From Portulaca oleracea (lineage: Eukaryota > Streptophyta > Magnoliopsida > Caryophyllales > Portulacaceae), in NCBI GenBank assembly GCA_029582165.1, contig CM055874.1:26744883-26808882 (forward strand): 64,000 nucleotides of DNA, read 5' to 3'. The notes below the pieces were generated by a model. That model was not told the DNA's origin and made no database searches. It was given only the letters and a program-made list of their open reading frames with translations. Of this stretch, positions 22,659 to 34,803 are shown in pieces (the first letter of the stretch is position 1; every line of letters starts with the position of its first letter). The position numbers and the translations under genes were made by a program.

Positions 22659-22792
22659 CGCCTACCACAGGCATCAAAGAGTCGCCTACCATAGGTATCA
22701 AGAGTTCGCCTACCACAGGCATCAAAGAGTTCGCCTACCACAGGCATCAAAAGATATTCGCCTACCACAGGCATCAAAATATCCACTATCCT
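22659..22792. repeat. Five tandem copies of a 25-27 bp unit
   Basis: The unit CGCCTACCACAGGCATCAAA appears five times with small spacer changes (GAGT, GAGTT, AGATATT); the second copy has CATAGGTATC. The CCTACCACAGG core can form a small stem. Located inside the solo LTR. Confidence 0.9.
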
Positions 22793-24338
22793 ATATCAGG
22801 GAAGAAGCCCTGATCTCCTGGTCTATGACCCGGCAGGATTCCAAATCCTGTACTCCGGGTTATGCCCCGAAACCCGCTTAATGTTTCGCTTTGAATTAAA
22901 AGTATATTATTCAAACTCAACTCACAACTCTCAAGTCAAACCCAACCCAGGTTATCAAAATCAATAATAAAACCACTAATAAAAGACCATCCAATTTCTT
23001 AACTCATAAAAAAATCAAAGCACGAACAATTATAAACAGTTATCCAAAATAGATGGTCACATTTCCACATAAAGTCCCCTTTCGGGATGCAATTCTCAAA
23101 ACAGATTAGAAAACATTAAAACACATTTAAAGAGCATCCCGGTGGGGATTAGAGCATAGACATTACCTGGTTAACGTCACTTCACAGCAAAAACGCACAC
23201 ACTTGAGCTCACTAACGACGCGAATTAGCTCGGGCCTAAAATAGAAATAATTATTCTAATCAAAGCACGCCTTTCGAAGTTAGTATTAACTACCTTCTAC
23301 CTAACCCTCCCCTAGGAACATTATAGGTTCCTATCAATCATGAATTTACACTCTAAATCATCTAACACATTCCATGTAATCACATAACCAGATCAAAAGA
23401 TCACTTTCACACAACAACATTTTTATTAATAAAAAGCATCAACAAAACAGATTACATCATCCACATAAAAAAGGTCAAAATTTGACTTCACGACATCCGA
23501 TGGGTCTGGTTTTGGATTTTTCGGAAACCTCGGGATGTATACTAAAACTTTCATGTTGAACTCGAGACCAAAAACACACTCTAATGTCCTCAAAAACAGA
23601 TATCAATCCAAGCTGTCTAGATCTGACCCAGAACTGGTAATCGGGGTATAACTCGACTTATACAATTCCAAAGTACGATCCGTAAAATTCCTATGAAAGC
23701 TAACATCCGAGGAAACCTCCAGTTCAAAGGGTTCGATCAAAGGACAACTATATTTCTCAAAGTAACTCATTCTTTACACCCTATCAAAATTGTCCCGTTC
23801 CCGTTTCCCATATAGTCAATAATTTCGGTTCTAATTTTCACCAATCGATCCTGAGGTCCTAATTTGCGCCTAAAACAGTGGCTAGGGTTAAAGTTTTTAC
23901 CCTAATCCAACCAAGGTTAATAATAACATAATAACTTAATAATAACATAATAATAATATAAATGCATAAAGTTTAAAACTTTACTAAGCATAAACATTAT
24001 AAAACTTATAAAAACAAACAAAGGAGTTTTAGAATTCTCTTTAGATAATTACAACATAAATTTTCATAAAGAAAACCGGATAGTAGCATACCAATAATAT
24101 ATGCATAATAATCAAAAAGTAATAACGTAACTACGTAAATTTTGAAACTTTAATAAATATAATACATTATAAAATTAAGGAAAACAGAAGGAGGGAGTTT
24201 AGAACACCTTTTGAATAATTACAACACATAACTTTAACGTATAAAACGAATACTTAATTTAAAACTAATAATTCATAAAATAAAACTATAGTTAAACAAT
24301 ATACTTATGAATATGAATTCAAACGAGACTAAAACACA

Positions 24339-24339
<1 letters not shown>

Positions 24340-24384
<45 letters not shown>
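24340..24384. repeat. (AAT)n microsatellite
   Basis: About 15 units, uninterrupted, within the solo LTR. Confidence 0.95.
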
Positions 24385-25766
24385 GTTAAACATGCATCGT
24401 AGGAATCACGTAGCATAGCATAGTAATACACCGAATAGTAGCTAGAATCTAGGTTATAGTATATACCCCAGAAACACAAGAGGGAGGAGGTCGGGGCGGC
24501 TGACTGGTGGCGTTGGAGGCTCCGGGATGGCGGTGAGGTGGTGTGGTGGCCGGCGGTGTTGATGGAATCTCGCACTCAGTAGCGGCAGCGGCGACACTTG
24601 CAGCACAACATGGCAACCAGCCTAATTCCGGGGCTTCTAGGGCCGCGACGGTGGTTCCGGTGGCCCGAGTGGCAGGCAACGATCATAGGTGGGACTATAA
24701 CCTGTCTCTCGGTGGTATTGGTGGTTGCCGGCGACGTCCGAAGAGGGGTTGGGAGGTGGCCAAATAGGGGCAGCAACACAGCAACACAACATGGGCAGCC
24801 CTAAATCGGGAGCCTCTCATCGCTGCTCCGGTGGTCGGCGGCTTCGGTTGGTGGCTGGCCGTCATCGAGGGTAGTGCAGGGAGGTGGCGCACGGTGTTCC
24901 AGGAACCTAGAAGCTGGTGGTCGCTGGTGGGGGAGAGGGCGAAGAGAGGGTGGTGGAAAGAATTGAGCAAGAGGGGAGAAGGGGGCGGGCTCGGGTTCTG
25001 TATCCACGCAGCCGAAGAACGGTGGTTTAATTAAACAAAAACTAGGGTTTAGCTAAGAGGGGTATTTATACCCATAATTAATTACAAGAAAAAATTCAGA
25101 AAAATAGAAAATTAATACAGTTGAAATTAATTAATTATTTATAACACTGGATTTTTTCAAAATCTCCAAAATACCTTATACTTAACTAAAAAAAAAAATA
25201 CTCACATGAATAATAATATTAATAATGGACACATAATTAAATTAAAAGTAAACACATAACTCGTCCAATAGCATACATGAAATTACCAACATACCCCTAC
25301 TCTCGTGCAACCCCAATGCACAATGAAGATTACTAAAATACCCTTGTTAGTTCCTTAACGGTCCTACGAGCTCAAGTGTTAGCAGAAATAATCGCCCATA
25401 ATTTCTCAAAAATTAACGGAGTCAACCTAATTCATTAACGACGTCACAGTCAACACATTTAAAATTTTCGGGGTTTTACAACTCCATGATTCCAGTGATT
25501 TATTCCATGCTTCTATTTCTTTTTCATTGCCTTCAGTTTTACCAGAAACCTTTGAGGAACCTATGCCTGATGAAAAAACCTTTGATGTTCAAATTAATAT
25601 CTTTGATGAGGTTAATTTTTGTGTTTCGATTGGTGAAACTAACAGTATTATTGATGAATTGTCCTTAGGTAATTACCCTTCCCTTGATCCTTATTGGATA
25701 CACCTAGAGGACCTTCCTAGAAAATTCTTGTGGACCACATATTTTGAATCTTTTGATTTTTTCTAG

Positions 25767-26828
25767 CAAATTTGATTTATTACTGAGAGCGTTACTAATG
25801 TTTTATATTATGAGATTTCAGATGCTCTCTTATTTACTAGCTTGCAAACCGCATGAGGAGTTTGACAAGCTACTAAGGGCTTTGACGGCATCCGGAACGA
25901 AGACTCGGATCTTGACCTTCTAACCAAGTCTATTTTAATTTTCGAGAGTTTTTTAATTCCCGTTCAATTTTGCTAAATTTCATTTTCGTTTCTTATTTTC
26001 TCTTTGATAATTAGAATATTCCTTAAATTTCTAGTCAAGTTTTTATTTATTTATTGAAATTATTATCCCTAACCTAATAATTTTTGAGTTGGTAGATGTT
26101 TGTAGGGATTTTCGGTATGTCAAATTGTAGGGAAAGCAAGAAGGAAACAAAGAAAAGGGAGAAGACAAAGCAAAAATTGGCCAAGAAACGAGTAAAGCAT
26201 CAGGTGACAAAACGTTGCCTGCGTTTTCAAAATGCTGGCAGCGTCTCGTCCAGAGAGCTTAGGTAAGGTGTTTTAGCAAAACGCTACCCGCGTTTTAAAA
26301 ACGCTAGCTGCGTTTGCTATTTGCCCAGAAATTTTTGCTCGCCTTTTAATTTTTAATCGGGGCCCCTCTTTTTCTTTTCAATAGAAAACCTTCCTCCTTC
26401 TTTCTTCCCCAAAACCCTCGACCCGACTGCCGACAACGCTACTCCCTCCTCCACCTTTCTCTTCTTCTTCCTCGTCCTTCTTCTCCTCCCATCTCCATTC
26501 TACTTCCCCTTAACTCCTTCGCACCATCCCTCTCACCTAACACCCCACAAAAGTCGTTCCAGACCAAACCCTAGGTCTCGAATTTAGTTTTCTATTTCAC
26601 TTGCAATTTCATCTTCTTCTTGCATTCAACGAATTAAAGGTATGATTCTTACTTATCTCTCACCTCTATTGTTATTAGCTAGTATTTCTTGGTGAGTTTA
26701 TGCAAATTTTCATGAGTTATGCTTAGAAATTTAGTTTAAATTCACCATTGTTCATGCTTAGGTTTGGTGCACTACTTGAGTAATTTTTGATACTCGCTAG
26801 TAATTTTTGGTTGCTTGATCTGGAAAAG
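25767..26828 (+). other. Untranslated internal part of element C with LTR-like motifs
   Basis: No ORF. Around 26209-26320 the paired words AAAACGTTGCCTGCGTTTT, AACGCTACCCGCGTTTT and AACGCTAGCTGCGTTT repeat the AAACGC...GCGTTT pattern of element C's own LTR. They are followed by a C/T-rich leader and CCAAACCCTAGG. The layout copies the promoter-to-leader order of an LTR. Confidence 0.45.
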
Positions 26829-27677
26829 TGATGTATGATAAGATCAAAGATGATCAAATCACACAAAAAGACTAGGATCTTTAAGTGGTTCTTTAAGAAT
26901 GAATGAAAGAACAAATGAATGGATGAATGAACGAATGAAATGGACGGATGCAATGTAAGTTTCTTGGATGTTTGAGATGGGATTCGAATGAAATTGTAAT
27001 TGAAACAATGTAGAAACAAAAACAAGATCAAACGAAAACTAGAAACTCACGATTAGAATGAATGATAATGGCCTTGGATTCTTCAATGGAGATATAGGCA
27101 CACCACTCCAATGTTTCCTCCAATTCTACCTTTCACCATCTAAGGATGCCAACCTTAGAATAGAAGTAGAGATTTCGTAATCCTCTCTCAAGAGAACAAC
27201 AATTCTAGTTTTGAAACTAGAGAGAAAAACAACACATGTGTTTTGATTTGTATTTGATTTGTATTGAATATGAAGTGATTACAAGGGCCTCCCAAGGGGT
27301 CTATTTATAGTAGAATAGAACCTCCTAGGCGTGCCATTTCAAGAATACAAGGGATTCCTAGCTTACATCATCTATTACAAGTATGACATCATAATAGACT
27401 AAAAAGTACATAGCTAGAAAGAAACAATGATAACTTGCTCGTTTCTTCTCCAAACTTCAAGATTCAAAAACCATTGGAAAGCTCTTTCAATGTAGAACAT
27501 TCGGCTCTAGGGTGTCTTTCTCAATAGCTTTATGGTTCTTGAGATATAGAGCAAAGTATCTGATTACCCTTGATGAAATTATCCATATGTGAAAGTGATA
27601 TGAGTGAATGTAGCTCCTTTTCAATGTAAGCTTGTATTTGGTTCCCATGATGTGTATTTGGGACCAAATATACATCA
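26829..27677 (-). repeat. 3' LTR of element A
   Basis: Starts TGATGTATGATAAGATC on the plus strand and ends TATACATCA. A purine tract (plus strand TTCCCCCC at 27678) marks its inner border. It encodes the last 48 codons of the polyprotein. The leftward TATA block is at about 27300-27310 (GGGTCTATTTATAG). Confidence 0.9.
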
Positions 27678-30600
27678 TTCCCCCCTAGTTGAGAAGAGTT
27701 TATCCTCAAACTAGGAAGTTCTTCTTCTCCTCCATAGTATGGCTTAAGATCACTTACATTAAAGGTACAACTACCTTCATAATCTTCACCAAGTTGTAAT
27801 TTGTAAGCATTATCACCAATCCTTTCCAAAACTTCATAAGGACCATCACCTCTTGGTGCTAGCTTCCCTTTCCTTTTAGAAGGAAATCTTTCTTTCTTCA
27901 AGTGAATCCAAACAAGATCTCTCGGTTCAAATACAACCTTCTTCCTTGTTCTATTCACTCTACTTGCTACATCTTGCGTATACTTCAAGATTTTCTCACG
28001 AACTTCTTCATGTAGCTTCTTAATCTCTTCCACCCTTTTTTTAGCTTCAAAGTAAACATTGTTGTAGTAGAAATAGGTGTAAGATCCATAGGTTGGAGAA
28101 GATTCCTTCCATAAACCACTTGAAATGGTGACAAACCCGTGGCTTTACTTGGGCTTCTATTAAAAGCAAACTCAACATGACATAGAAGAGTATCCCAACC
28201 TTTCTTGTCTTTATAACCAATGCTCGAAGTAAAGCTCCCAAAGTACGATTTGTAACTTCAGTTTGTCCATCCGTTTGTGGATGACATGCGGTGCTAAACT
28301 TCAATTTTGTACCAAGCTTCTTCCACAATGTTAGCCCAAAAATGACTAAGGAACTTTGAATCTCTATCACTCACCATGGTCTTTGGAATACCATGTAACT
28401 TCACTACTTCTTCAAAGTAAAGATTTGCAACTTTAGTAGCATCATAGGTTGTATGGCATGGAATAAAGTGTGCCATCTTTGAAAACCTATCAACGACAAC
28501 CATGATTGAATCCTTGCCTCTTTGAGTTCTTGGTAGTCCCACGACGAAGTCTAAACTCACATCTTCCCAAGGACTATGGGGAATAGGTAAAGTAGTGTAC
28601 AAGCCTTGTGGTAAGGCATGAGCCTTTGAGATATTGCAAGTATTACACCTCTTGATCATATGCTCAACATCTTTGATCATGCTAGGCCAAAAATAATGCT
28701 CTTTCATCATCAAATAAGTTTTCTCAATACCAAAGTGACCCGCCATTGATCCTCTATGGACTTCCATAATCAACAATTCACGAATGCTACTCTTTGGAAT
28801 ACAAAGTTGATTTCCCTTGAAAAGAAATCCATGCTCAATATGAAAGGGTGGGGATGCTTCTCACAAAGCTCAAAAACCTCCTTGAAATCCTCATCATTCT
28901 CATATAACCCTTTAATATGTTCAAAACCAAGGACTCTTGAATCAAGAATATGAGTGAGTAAGTACCTTCTTGATAAAGCATCCGCTCCTTTGTTAAGATG
29001 TCCCGCCTTATGCTTTATCATGAAATGAAATGCTTGCATGTACTCAACCCATTTGGCATGTCTTGTCTTAAGCTTATGTTGCCCTTGAATGAACTTGAGA
29101 GCTTCATGATCACTATGTAGAATGAATTCACCACTTAGAAGATAATGACGCCAATGCTCAAGAGCTCTTATAATTGCATAGAACTCTTTATCATATGTAT
29201 TATACTTGCTCTTGGCTTCATTCAACTTCTCACTAAAGAAAGCAATTGGACGACCTTCTTGAGATAGAACGGCTCCAATTCCAACTCCACTTGCATCAAC
29301 TTCAACTTCAAAGACTTTGTGAAAACAAGGTAATGCAAGAATAGGTGCATGACATAATTTCTCCTTAATCAACTCGAATGCTTCATTTGCACCCTTACTC
29401 CATGAAAACTCTTTCTTTTTCAACAATTCGGTCATAGGTGCAAGAATGGAGCTAAACTTCCTTATGAATCTTCTATAAAATGATGCTAAACCATGGAAAC
29501 TCCGTACCTCATGAATAGATGTTGGTGTAGGCCACTCTTGAATAGCTTTCACTTTCTCCTTATCAACTTGTATGCCTTCTTTTGAAAGAACGTATCCAAG
29601 GAACACAACCTTGGATGAGAAAAAGTGACACTTCTCCATGTTGGCGTAGAGTTGCTCCTTCTCCAAAATGTACATGACCAACTTTAGATGCTTTACATGC
29701 TCTTTCTCACTTTTGCTATACACAAGAATATCATCAAAGTAAACTACTATACACTTGCCAATAAGAGGCTTTAATACATGATTCATAAGACGCATAAAGG
29801 TAGATGGTGCATTAGTGAGGCCAAAAGGCATGACAAGCCATTCATACAAGCCTTCTTTCGTTTTGAATGCCGTTTTCCACTCATCTCCTTCATGAATGCG
29901 AATTTGATGATACCCACTTCTCAAATCAACTTTAAAGAACACAACACTCCCATGTAATTCATCAAGTAGAACTTCAAGTCGAGGTATTGGAAACCTATAC
30001 TTGATTGTGATCTTGTTTATGGCTTGGCAATCCATGCACATACGTTGAGATCCATCTTTCTTTGGTACAAGCAAAACGGGAAAGGCACATGGACTCATAC
30101 TTTCACGCACCAAGACTTTGGACAAAAGATCATCTACTTGCCTTTGCACTTCTTGGGCATCCTTTGGATTCATTCGGTAGGACGGTTTGTTGGGGAGCAT
30201 TGAACCTGGAACTAGATCAATCTTGTGCTCTAGTGGCAATCCCTTTGGCATCTCTTTTGGGAACAAATGTTTGAAACGTTCCAAAAGAGGTTGGAGACGT
30301 GAATGCTCAATTGTTGGGGACGCTTCCTCCTCTTCCAAGTTAGTTAGAATAAGATCTCTGTGCTCTTGGAATTCATGGTGCTCGGCCTTCATAAAGGTCA
30401 CAATATTGGTCTCCTTCTCTTGTTGTTGTTGTTGTTGTGGACGAATGATAGAAGATGGTGCTAAAGGAGCAAATGTGATCTTCTTTTTGTTGAGAACAAA
30501 CGTGTAGGTGTTTGATCTCCCATCATGAGTAACATGCCTATCAAATAACCAAGGTCTTCCAAGCAATATATGACAAGCATCCATTGGAATTACATCACAC

Positions 30601-31333
30601 CAAATACAATCTTTATAGTTTTTACCAATGGAAAGACTTACAAGCACACGGTGAACCACACAAATACCCTTTCCTTGACTTAGCCATTGCATTGTGTAAG
30701 GGGATGGATGTGGACTAACCTCCAATTGTAGCTTATTCACCATGGTTGTTGAAGCGGCATTAGTGCAACTTCCTCCATCAATGATTAGAGAACAAACTTT
30801 GCTTGGAATAGTACACCTTGTATGAAATATGTTTTACCTTTGTTCTTGCTCATTTGGTACATAAGCAACACTTAGAGCCCTTCTTACTACTAACATTTCT
30901 CCTTCATCCACTTCCTCTACATCTTCCTCCTCATTTACGCAAATAGTGTCATTGACCTCCTCATCATTTTCACTTTCATTATACTCCGGCTCAACATATA
31001 AATCACTTTGATATTCAACCAAAGATACTACTCTTTTATTAGGACACTCCGAGGCATAGTGACCTAATCCTTGGCAACGAAAACATCTCCTTGGGGCTAA
31101 TGATTTGGGTTCTTGGACGTGGGGTTTAGGGATGGATGGGGGCTAATTTTGTGGTGCTTTGTTGTAGGGTTGTTTTGTGGGAAATGAAGGTTTTTGTTGT
31201 GGAGTGTATGGACGTGTGGGTTGGGATGGTTTGTAAGATGTTTGGTACTTTGTCATGGTCTCTTTTCCTCTTTCTTTTCTTTGCCTTTCTACTTTTAAGG
31301 CCAAAGAACTCAATTCATCCAAAGATTGATAAG
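27530..31333 (-). pseudogene. gag 3' end and pol of element A
   Basis: Continues from the CACTA border: [20 protein letters not shown], a stop at about 31145, zinc knuckle [14 protein letters not shown] at about 31085, a stop near 30834, then the long frame 30743-28770. That frame has an aspartic-protease-like tract, [18 protein letters not shown] with [21 protein letters not shown] and catalytic VYFDDILVY, and RNase H with DASGVGIGAVLSQEG. Integrase follows in three frames (28776-28294, 28370-28047, 28033-27530): an HHCC finger HRGSMAGHFGIEKT...[15 protein letters not shown] and a GPY/F-type end GPYEVLERIGDNAYKLQL. The last frame ends SISQEP inside the LTR. At least four lesions make it inactive. 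Confidence 0.85.
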
Positions 31334-31336
31334 AAT

Positions 31337-31740
31337 CACTACAAAAAAAATGGCTTTTGCCAAGAGGGCTTATGTGTTGGTAAAAATTCAATATCTGTCG
31401 GTATAAGTTTTTACCAATAGATAATTATCTGTCACTAGACTGTTGGAAATAAACCTGATTGTAAAAGTATTACCAACAGATATTGTGTTCTGTTGGTATT
31501 GTTAACTAATGCCAACAGTTTTGTTCTGTTGCTACTAGGAATTTTATACCAACAATTAATAATTGTTGGCGATACCTTTACCAACAAATGTAAATGTTGG
31601 TAAATGTGTCTCGGGGCGCGAAAATATTCCCCACACATCTAATCTGTTGGTAATACACTTTTGACTTTCTTGAAAGACATTGTCCAACAAATACATCTGT
31701 TGGTAATAAAATTGGCGCAATTTCAAAACATAAATATCTA
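31337..31740. repeat. Left subterminal repeat zone of the CACTA element
   Basis: More than ten TGTTGGTA or TACCAACA words in both orientations within 400 bp, the usual binding-site array for the TnpA-type protein. Confidence 0.85.
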
Positions 31741-32620
31741 TTGGAATAGTGGCAATAGTCGTATGCCGTTTACAAATTTATCATTACAATATATTCTACT
31801 ATTGTACACAAATAATTAATTTTAGCTACAATATCAAAAAAACATCAAATTCTATTCATTGGATGTTCTGAATTGTAAAATACATAATGTTTAAATCTAA
31901 AGGTCACATAATTAAGTGAAAATTATCAAAATCGTATCTGTTGATATTCAAGACTAATATTCTAAACAAAATTTAGAGCCTAAAAACCGTCCACGGTCTT
32001 CATTTTCTTCAAGGGTGTGTTTGTAATATTCATTGCTGCCTACACTGCCATTGGTATCTGCATCAACATCCATCTCTTCTTCAAATAAATTTTGAAAACC
32101 TTTATGTATTTCCTTCAAATTTACGAAATTTACATTAATAACTATAATGAATATATACATTAATGAAACCAAGATGATCCTCCCCTTGTGCTAATATAAT
32201 TCAAAAATTCAAATATACAGAACATCAACCACAAGAATCTTACATATAACAAATATATATCACTAATAGGAATCACATATACAACGAATATACAGCGCTT
32301 AGGTTTCTTACTATATTTGAGCCATCTAGCCTATTTCAAATCAGATTCAAATATGAACCAATTTACAAATGTAAAGTTTACAGAAAATTTTCAGGTCAAA
32401 TATTAAACACAATGTTATGATTAATGGCTGATTTATAGAAATAATGCAAATATTACACTGTCAGATGCTAAATCCCATTATCTAACAGACTAACACTATC
32501 TTTTAATCATTTTCGATGTAAATATTACACTATCACATGATAGAAGGTAGTGATAGTAGTCACTAGTTAATAGTCTAGTACTATGCATAATCATTTAACA
32601 TACTGACAGCTAAATTAATA
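31741..32620. other. CACTA interior, no recognised gene
   Basis: AT-rich. One small minus frame (32172-31954) ends with an acidic stretch EENEDRGRFLGSKF near the transposon end and could be a terminal exon relic; no family was recognised. Confidence 0.35.
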
Positions 32621-32629
32621 TTTTAAAAT

Positions 32630-33054
32630 GGATTATTGGATGATAATACACTGAACTTTAGGGGTATTGGACAATAATGCACTGAACTTTTTTCTTGGAC
32701 TCTAATACACTGAACTTTGAGGGTATTGGACAATAATGCACTCAGACCAATTCAGCTGGTGGTTGACGTGGTAGTTGTCCCACTTTGGGTATCGTTTTTC
32801 TATTTTTTCCAAAAAAAATATATCAGTCATCCTGCTTATGTGTACTTTCTTACACGGCAAAAGTCTTTTTCTGAAAAAAATACAAAAACGACACCTCAAA
32901 ATAGGACAGCCACCACGTCAACCACCAGCTGAATTGGTCTGAGTGCGTTATTGTCCAATACCCTCAAAGTTCAGTGTATTAGAGTCCAAGAAAAAAGTTC
33001 AGTGCATTATTGTCCAATACCCCTAAAGTTCAGTGTATTATCATCCAATAATCC
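32630..33054. mobile_element. MULE-type foldback MITE inside the CACTA element
   Basis: 425 bp with inverted arms of roughly 170-190 bp starting GGATTATTGGATGATAATAC, and a perfect 9-bp duplication TTTTAAAAT at 32621-32629 and 33055-33063. Each arm itself repeats the phrase ATTGGACAATAATGCACTGA with the sister phrase ATACACTGAACTTT. The small central loop is non-coding. Confidence 0.9.
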
Positions 33055-33063
33055 TTTTAAAAT

Positions 33064-34798
33064 AGGCTTCTATTGTAGTAAGTTCAACATACCCACAATT
33101 CTACAGAAGGTAGTAATGAATTTGCATCCACCAGTTGCTTTGTTTCCTTCTTTTATGTCATCCAACAAATGCTTGCACTCAGAAGATTAATACATTGTCG
33201 CTTTCTCATGTATAAGAATCAATATGTTAGCTTCTGGAATGCAAAACCAGAAGATAAAATGTGTAGAAAGCATAAAATTAGGGGAATGAGCTTAGGTTTA
33301 AGTGTTTTTTAATGACATGGATAGACTGAGCAATAGTAGAAGCATGGCTCTTCCAATCATTTTTAGACCCAACTAATCTCATAAGAATCAATTAAAGCTC
33401 AAATTCACCAAAAAAAAAAGGACATGTTCTACAAAGCAGAAATCAGCCACCAACCAATTGACAATTTGATGACAGAAAGCCATTAAGAAGTATGCATCTC
33501 CTCAAGCCTGCATAGGCAAAATTAAATTGAGGCAAATTTGAAAATTACCTTTGATCTCAAAGGACTGAGTTGGGATCTTCCCTATGAATGGCCTTTTGCA
33601 TATGTCTTCATCCTATAAAGCTTGTTTCACAATAACAATTTTCTGTTTTGATTGAAAAGGATTAGCACAACAAAACAAGGAGAGAAAATGAGGGGAAAAG
33701 GGAGAAAAGGGGATAAAGAACAACTGATAATTGTTATTGTTACGAAAATCTAAATCTTTATTAAAATGAGAATCATATGATGGAATACCTTTATGCATGA
33801 AGCATCAAATGGTGTTTCTTGAACCTCAATGACATTAGACCCCACTCAGAAGAACTCCTCTTGGACACATGCATAGAAATAGCATTTAAAGACAAATTGT
33901 TGAGTTACTGACATTGTGTATTTTCTGAAATTACATGAAGCATCAATAGGTATGAAAAGTAGAGAAAAGAATAATAAGATAAGGAAACAAGATTAATCCT
34001 AGCACAACGAAAAGTTACCCTTACTAACCAGTATGCTTGTATTTACATCATTCATGGCAACAAAGCATCAATAGGTATTAATGTCACAAGTGCCTCTAAA
34101 TACAGAACACGATCCAAAACTCCAAATGCTCTATATCATTCAAGAAAAGTTGACATAAGAAACAAATTAATAAACTTCCTAAATATCAGTAGTGATAAAT
34201 TGGATTAGCAATCAGCAATGGGGAAGGTATAGACAATTTTATTTTTGAGACAATTAACACTTTTTTTAGCTCGAGTAAACAAACAAAGGACAGGAAGAGC
34301 ATATATAATGGATTAGCATTATAAGACCTAAATGAAAGACGATATGGTAGTGTTACTGAAACTCAAATGCTACTTTTGTCTCACTGGTTATATGGAAACA
34401 CGGATTATCTAAGAACACAGAGTTCAAAATAAGAAGTAACTGTTCAAGAGCTCCATTCTCACTAAAAAAAAAAGAATAGATCACCCATACACCTTTGCAC
34501 ATGAGCTATTTGGCATAATTTACCAAGAGTACAATTGAACTTTAGTGCATCAATACAACAGTACAATGAACTAGCACATATTACTCATTCAAGATGGGCA
34601 CAGGCTACATTCTCCTCTTCAATTTCGATTTTTATATACCTGAGTTCTTCGTTGATGCTAGAACAAGTGAAATGTCAAGTATTTACACCTTTCACATATT
34701 AGCAACAAAACTATTGCCCATGACATTGAATTGCAAACCATATATGCAAGTAACACAAATGGCTTTACTTAACGACTATTTTCTATTATGATCACAAT
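33064..34798. other. CACTA interior, no recognised gene
   Basis: AT-rich, with many short stops in all frames. Exon- and intron-like texture (T-rich and A-rich alternation) may reflect a decayed captured gene, but no coding family is recognisable. Confidence 0.4.
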
Positions 34799-34803
34799 GT
34801 AAT

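Larger units (their letters stand above)
22151..25480 (-). mobile_element. 3.3-kb solo LTR, Tekay/Del-like
   Basis: The ends are TGTAACGCCCCGAAAATT and, read from the right, TGTAAAACCCCGAAAATT; TG...CA borders are preserved. Flanks ACTCT (22146-22150) and ACTCC (25481-25485) agree at 4 of 5 bases, and excision restores the host ORF exactly. A leftward promoter-like block GGGTATAAATACCCC (plus 25060-25074) with an AAACCCTAG leader indicates minus orientation. The GC-rich zone 24480-25010 gives Pro- and Arg-rich open frames on all strands, common in such LTRs and not taken as genes. No internal domain was found, so it is a solo LTR. Confidence 0.75.
21406..25766 (+). pseudogene. gag-like ORF of element C, split by a solo LTR
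   Basis: One register runs from ATG at 21406 (MASFYFPKDERELF) to 22150 and, after the 3.3-kb insert and one target copy are skipped, from about 25485 to the stop at 25764-25766, some 340 codons in total. Three in-frame stops lie early (TGA, TGA, TAA, at about 21448-21650). The segment VDEAWELFE followed by LAQDTYYF resembles plant gag, and CALCGSFVHDDSTC is a CX2CX4HX4C zinc knuckle, so an RNA-binding capsid role is inferred. The C-terminal part is acidic and Ser-rich. I found no pol downstream. Confidence 0.65.

Noticed and set aside
22659..22792. CRISPR-like spaced repeats
   Set aside because: Units are directly tandem with 4-7 bp variable joins, not repeats with unique spacers, and the DNA is plant.
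24449..25034. Several overlapping Pro-, Arg- and Gly-rich open frames on both strands
   Set aside because: All strands and frames are open because of GC-rich low-complexity DNA inside the solo LTR; there is no domain, splice pattern or codon signal favouring one frame.
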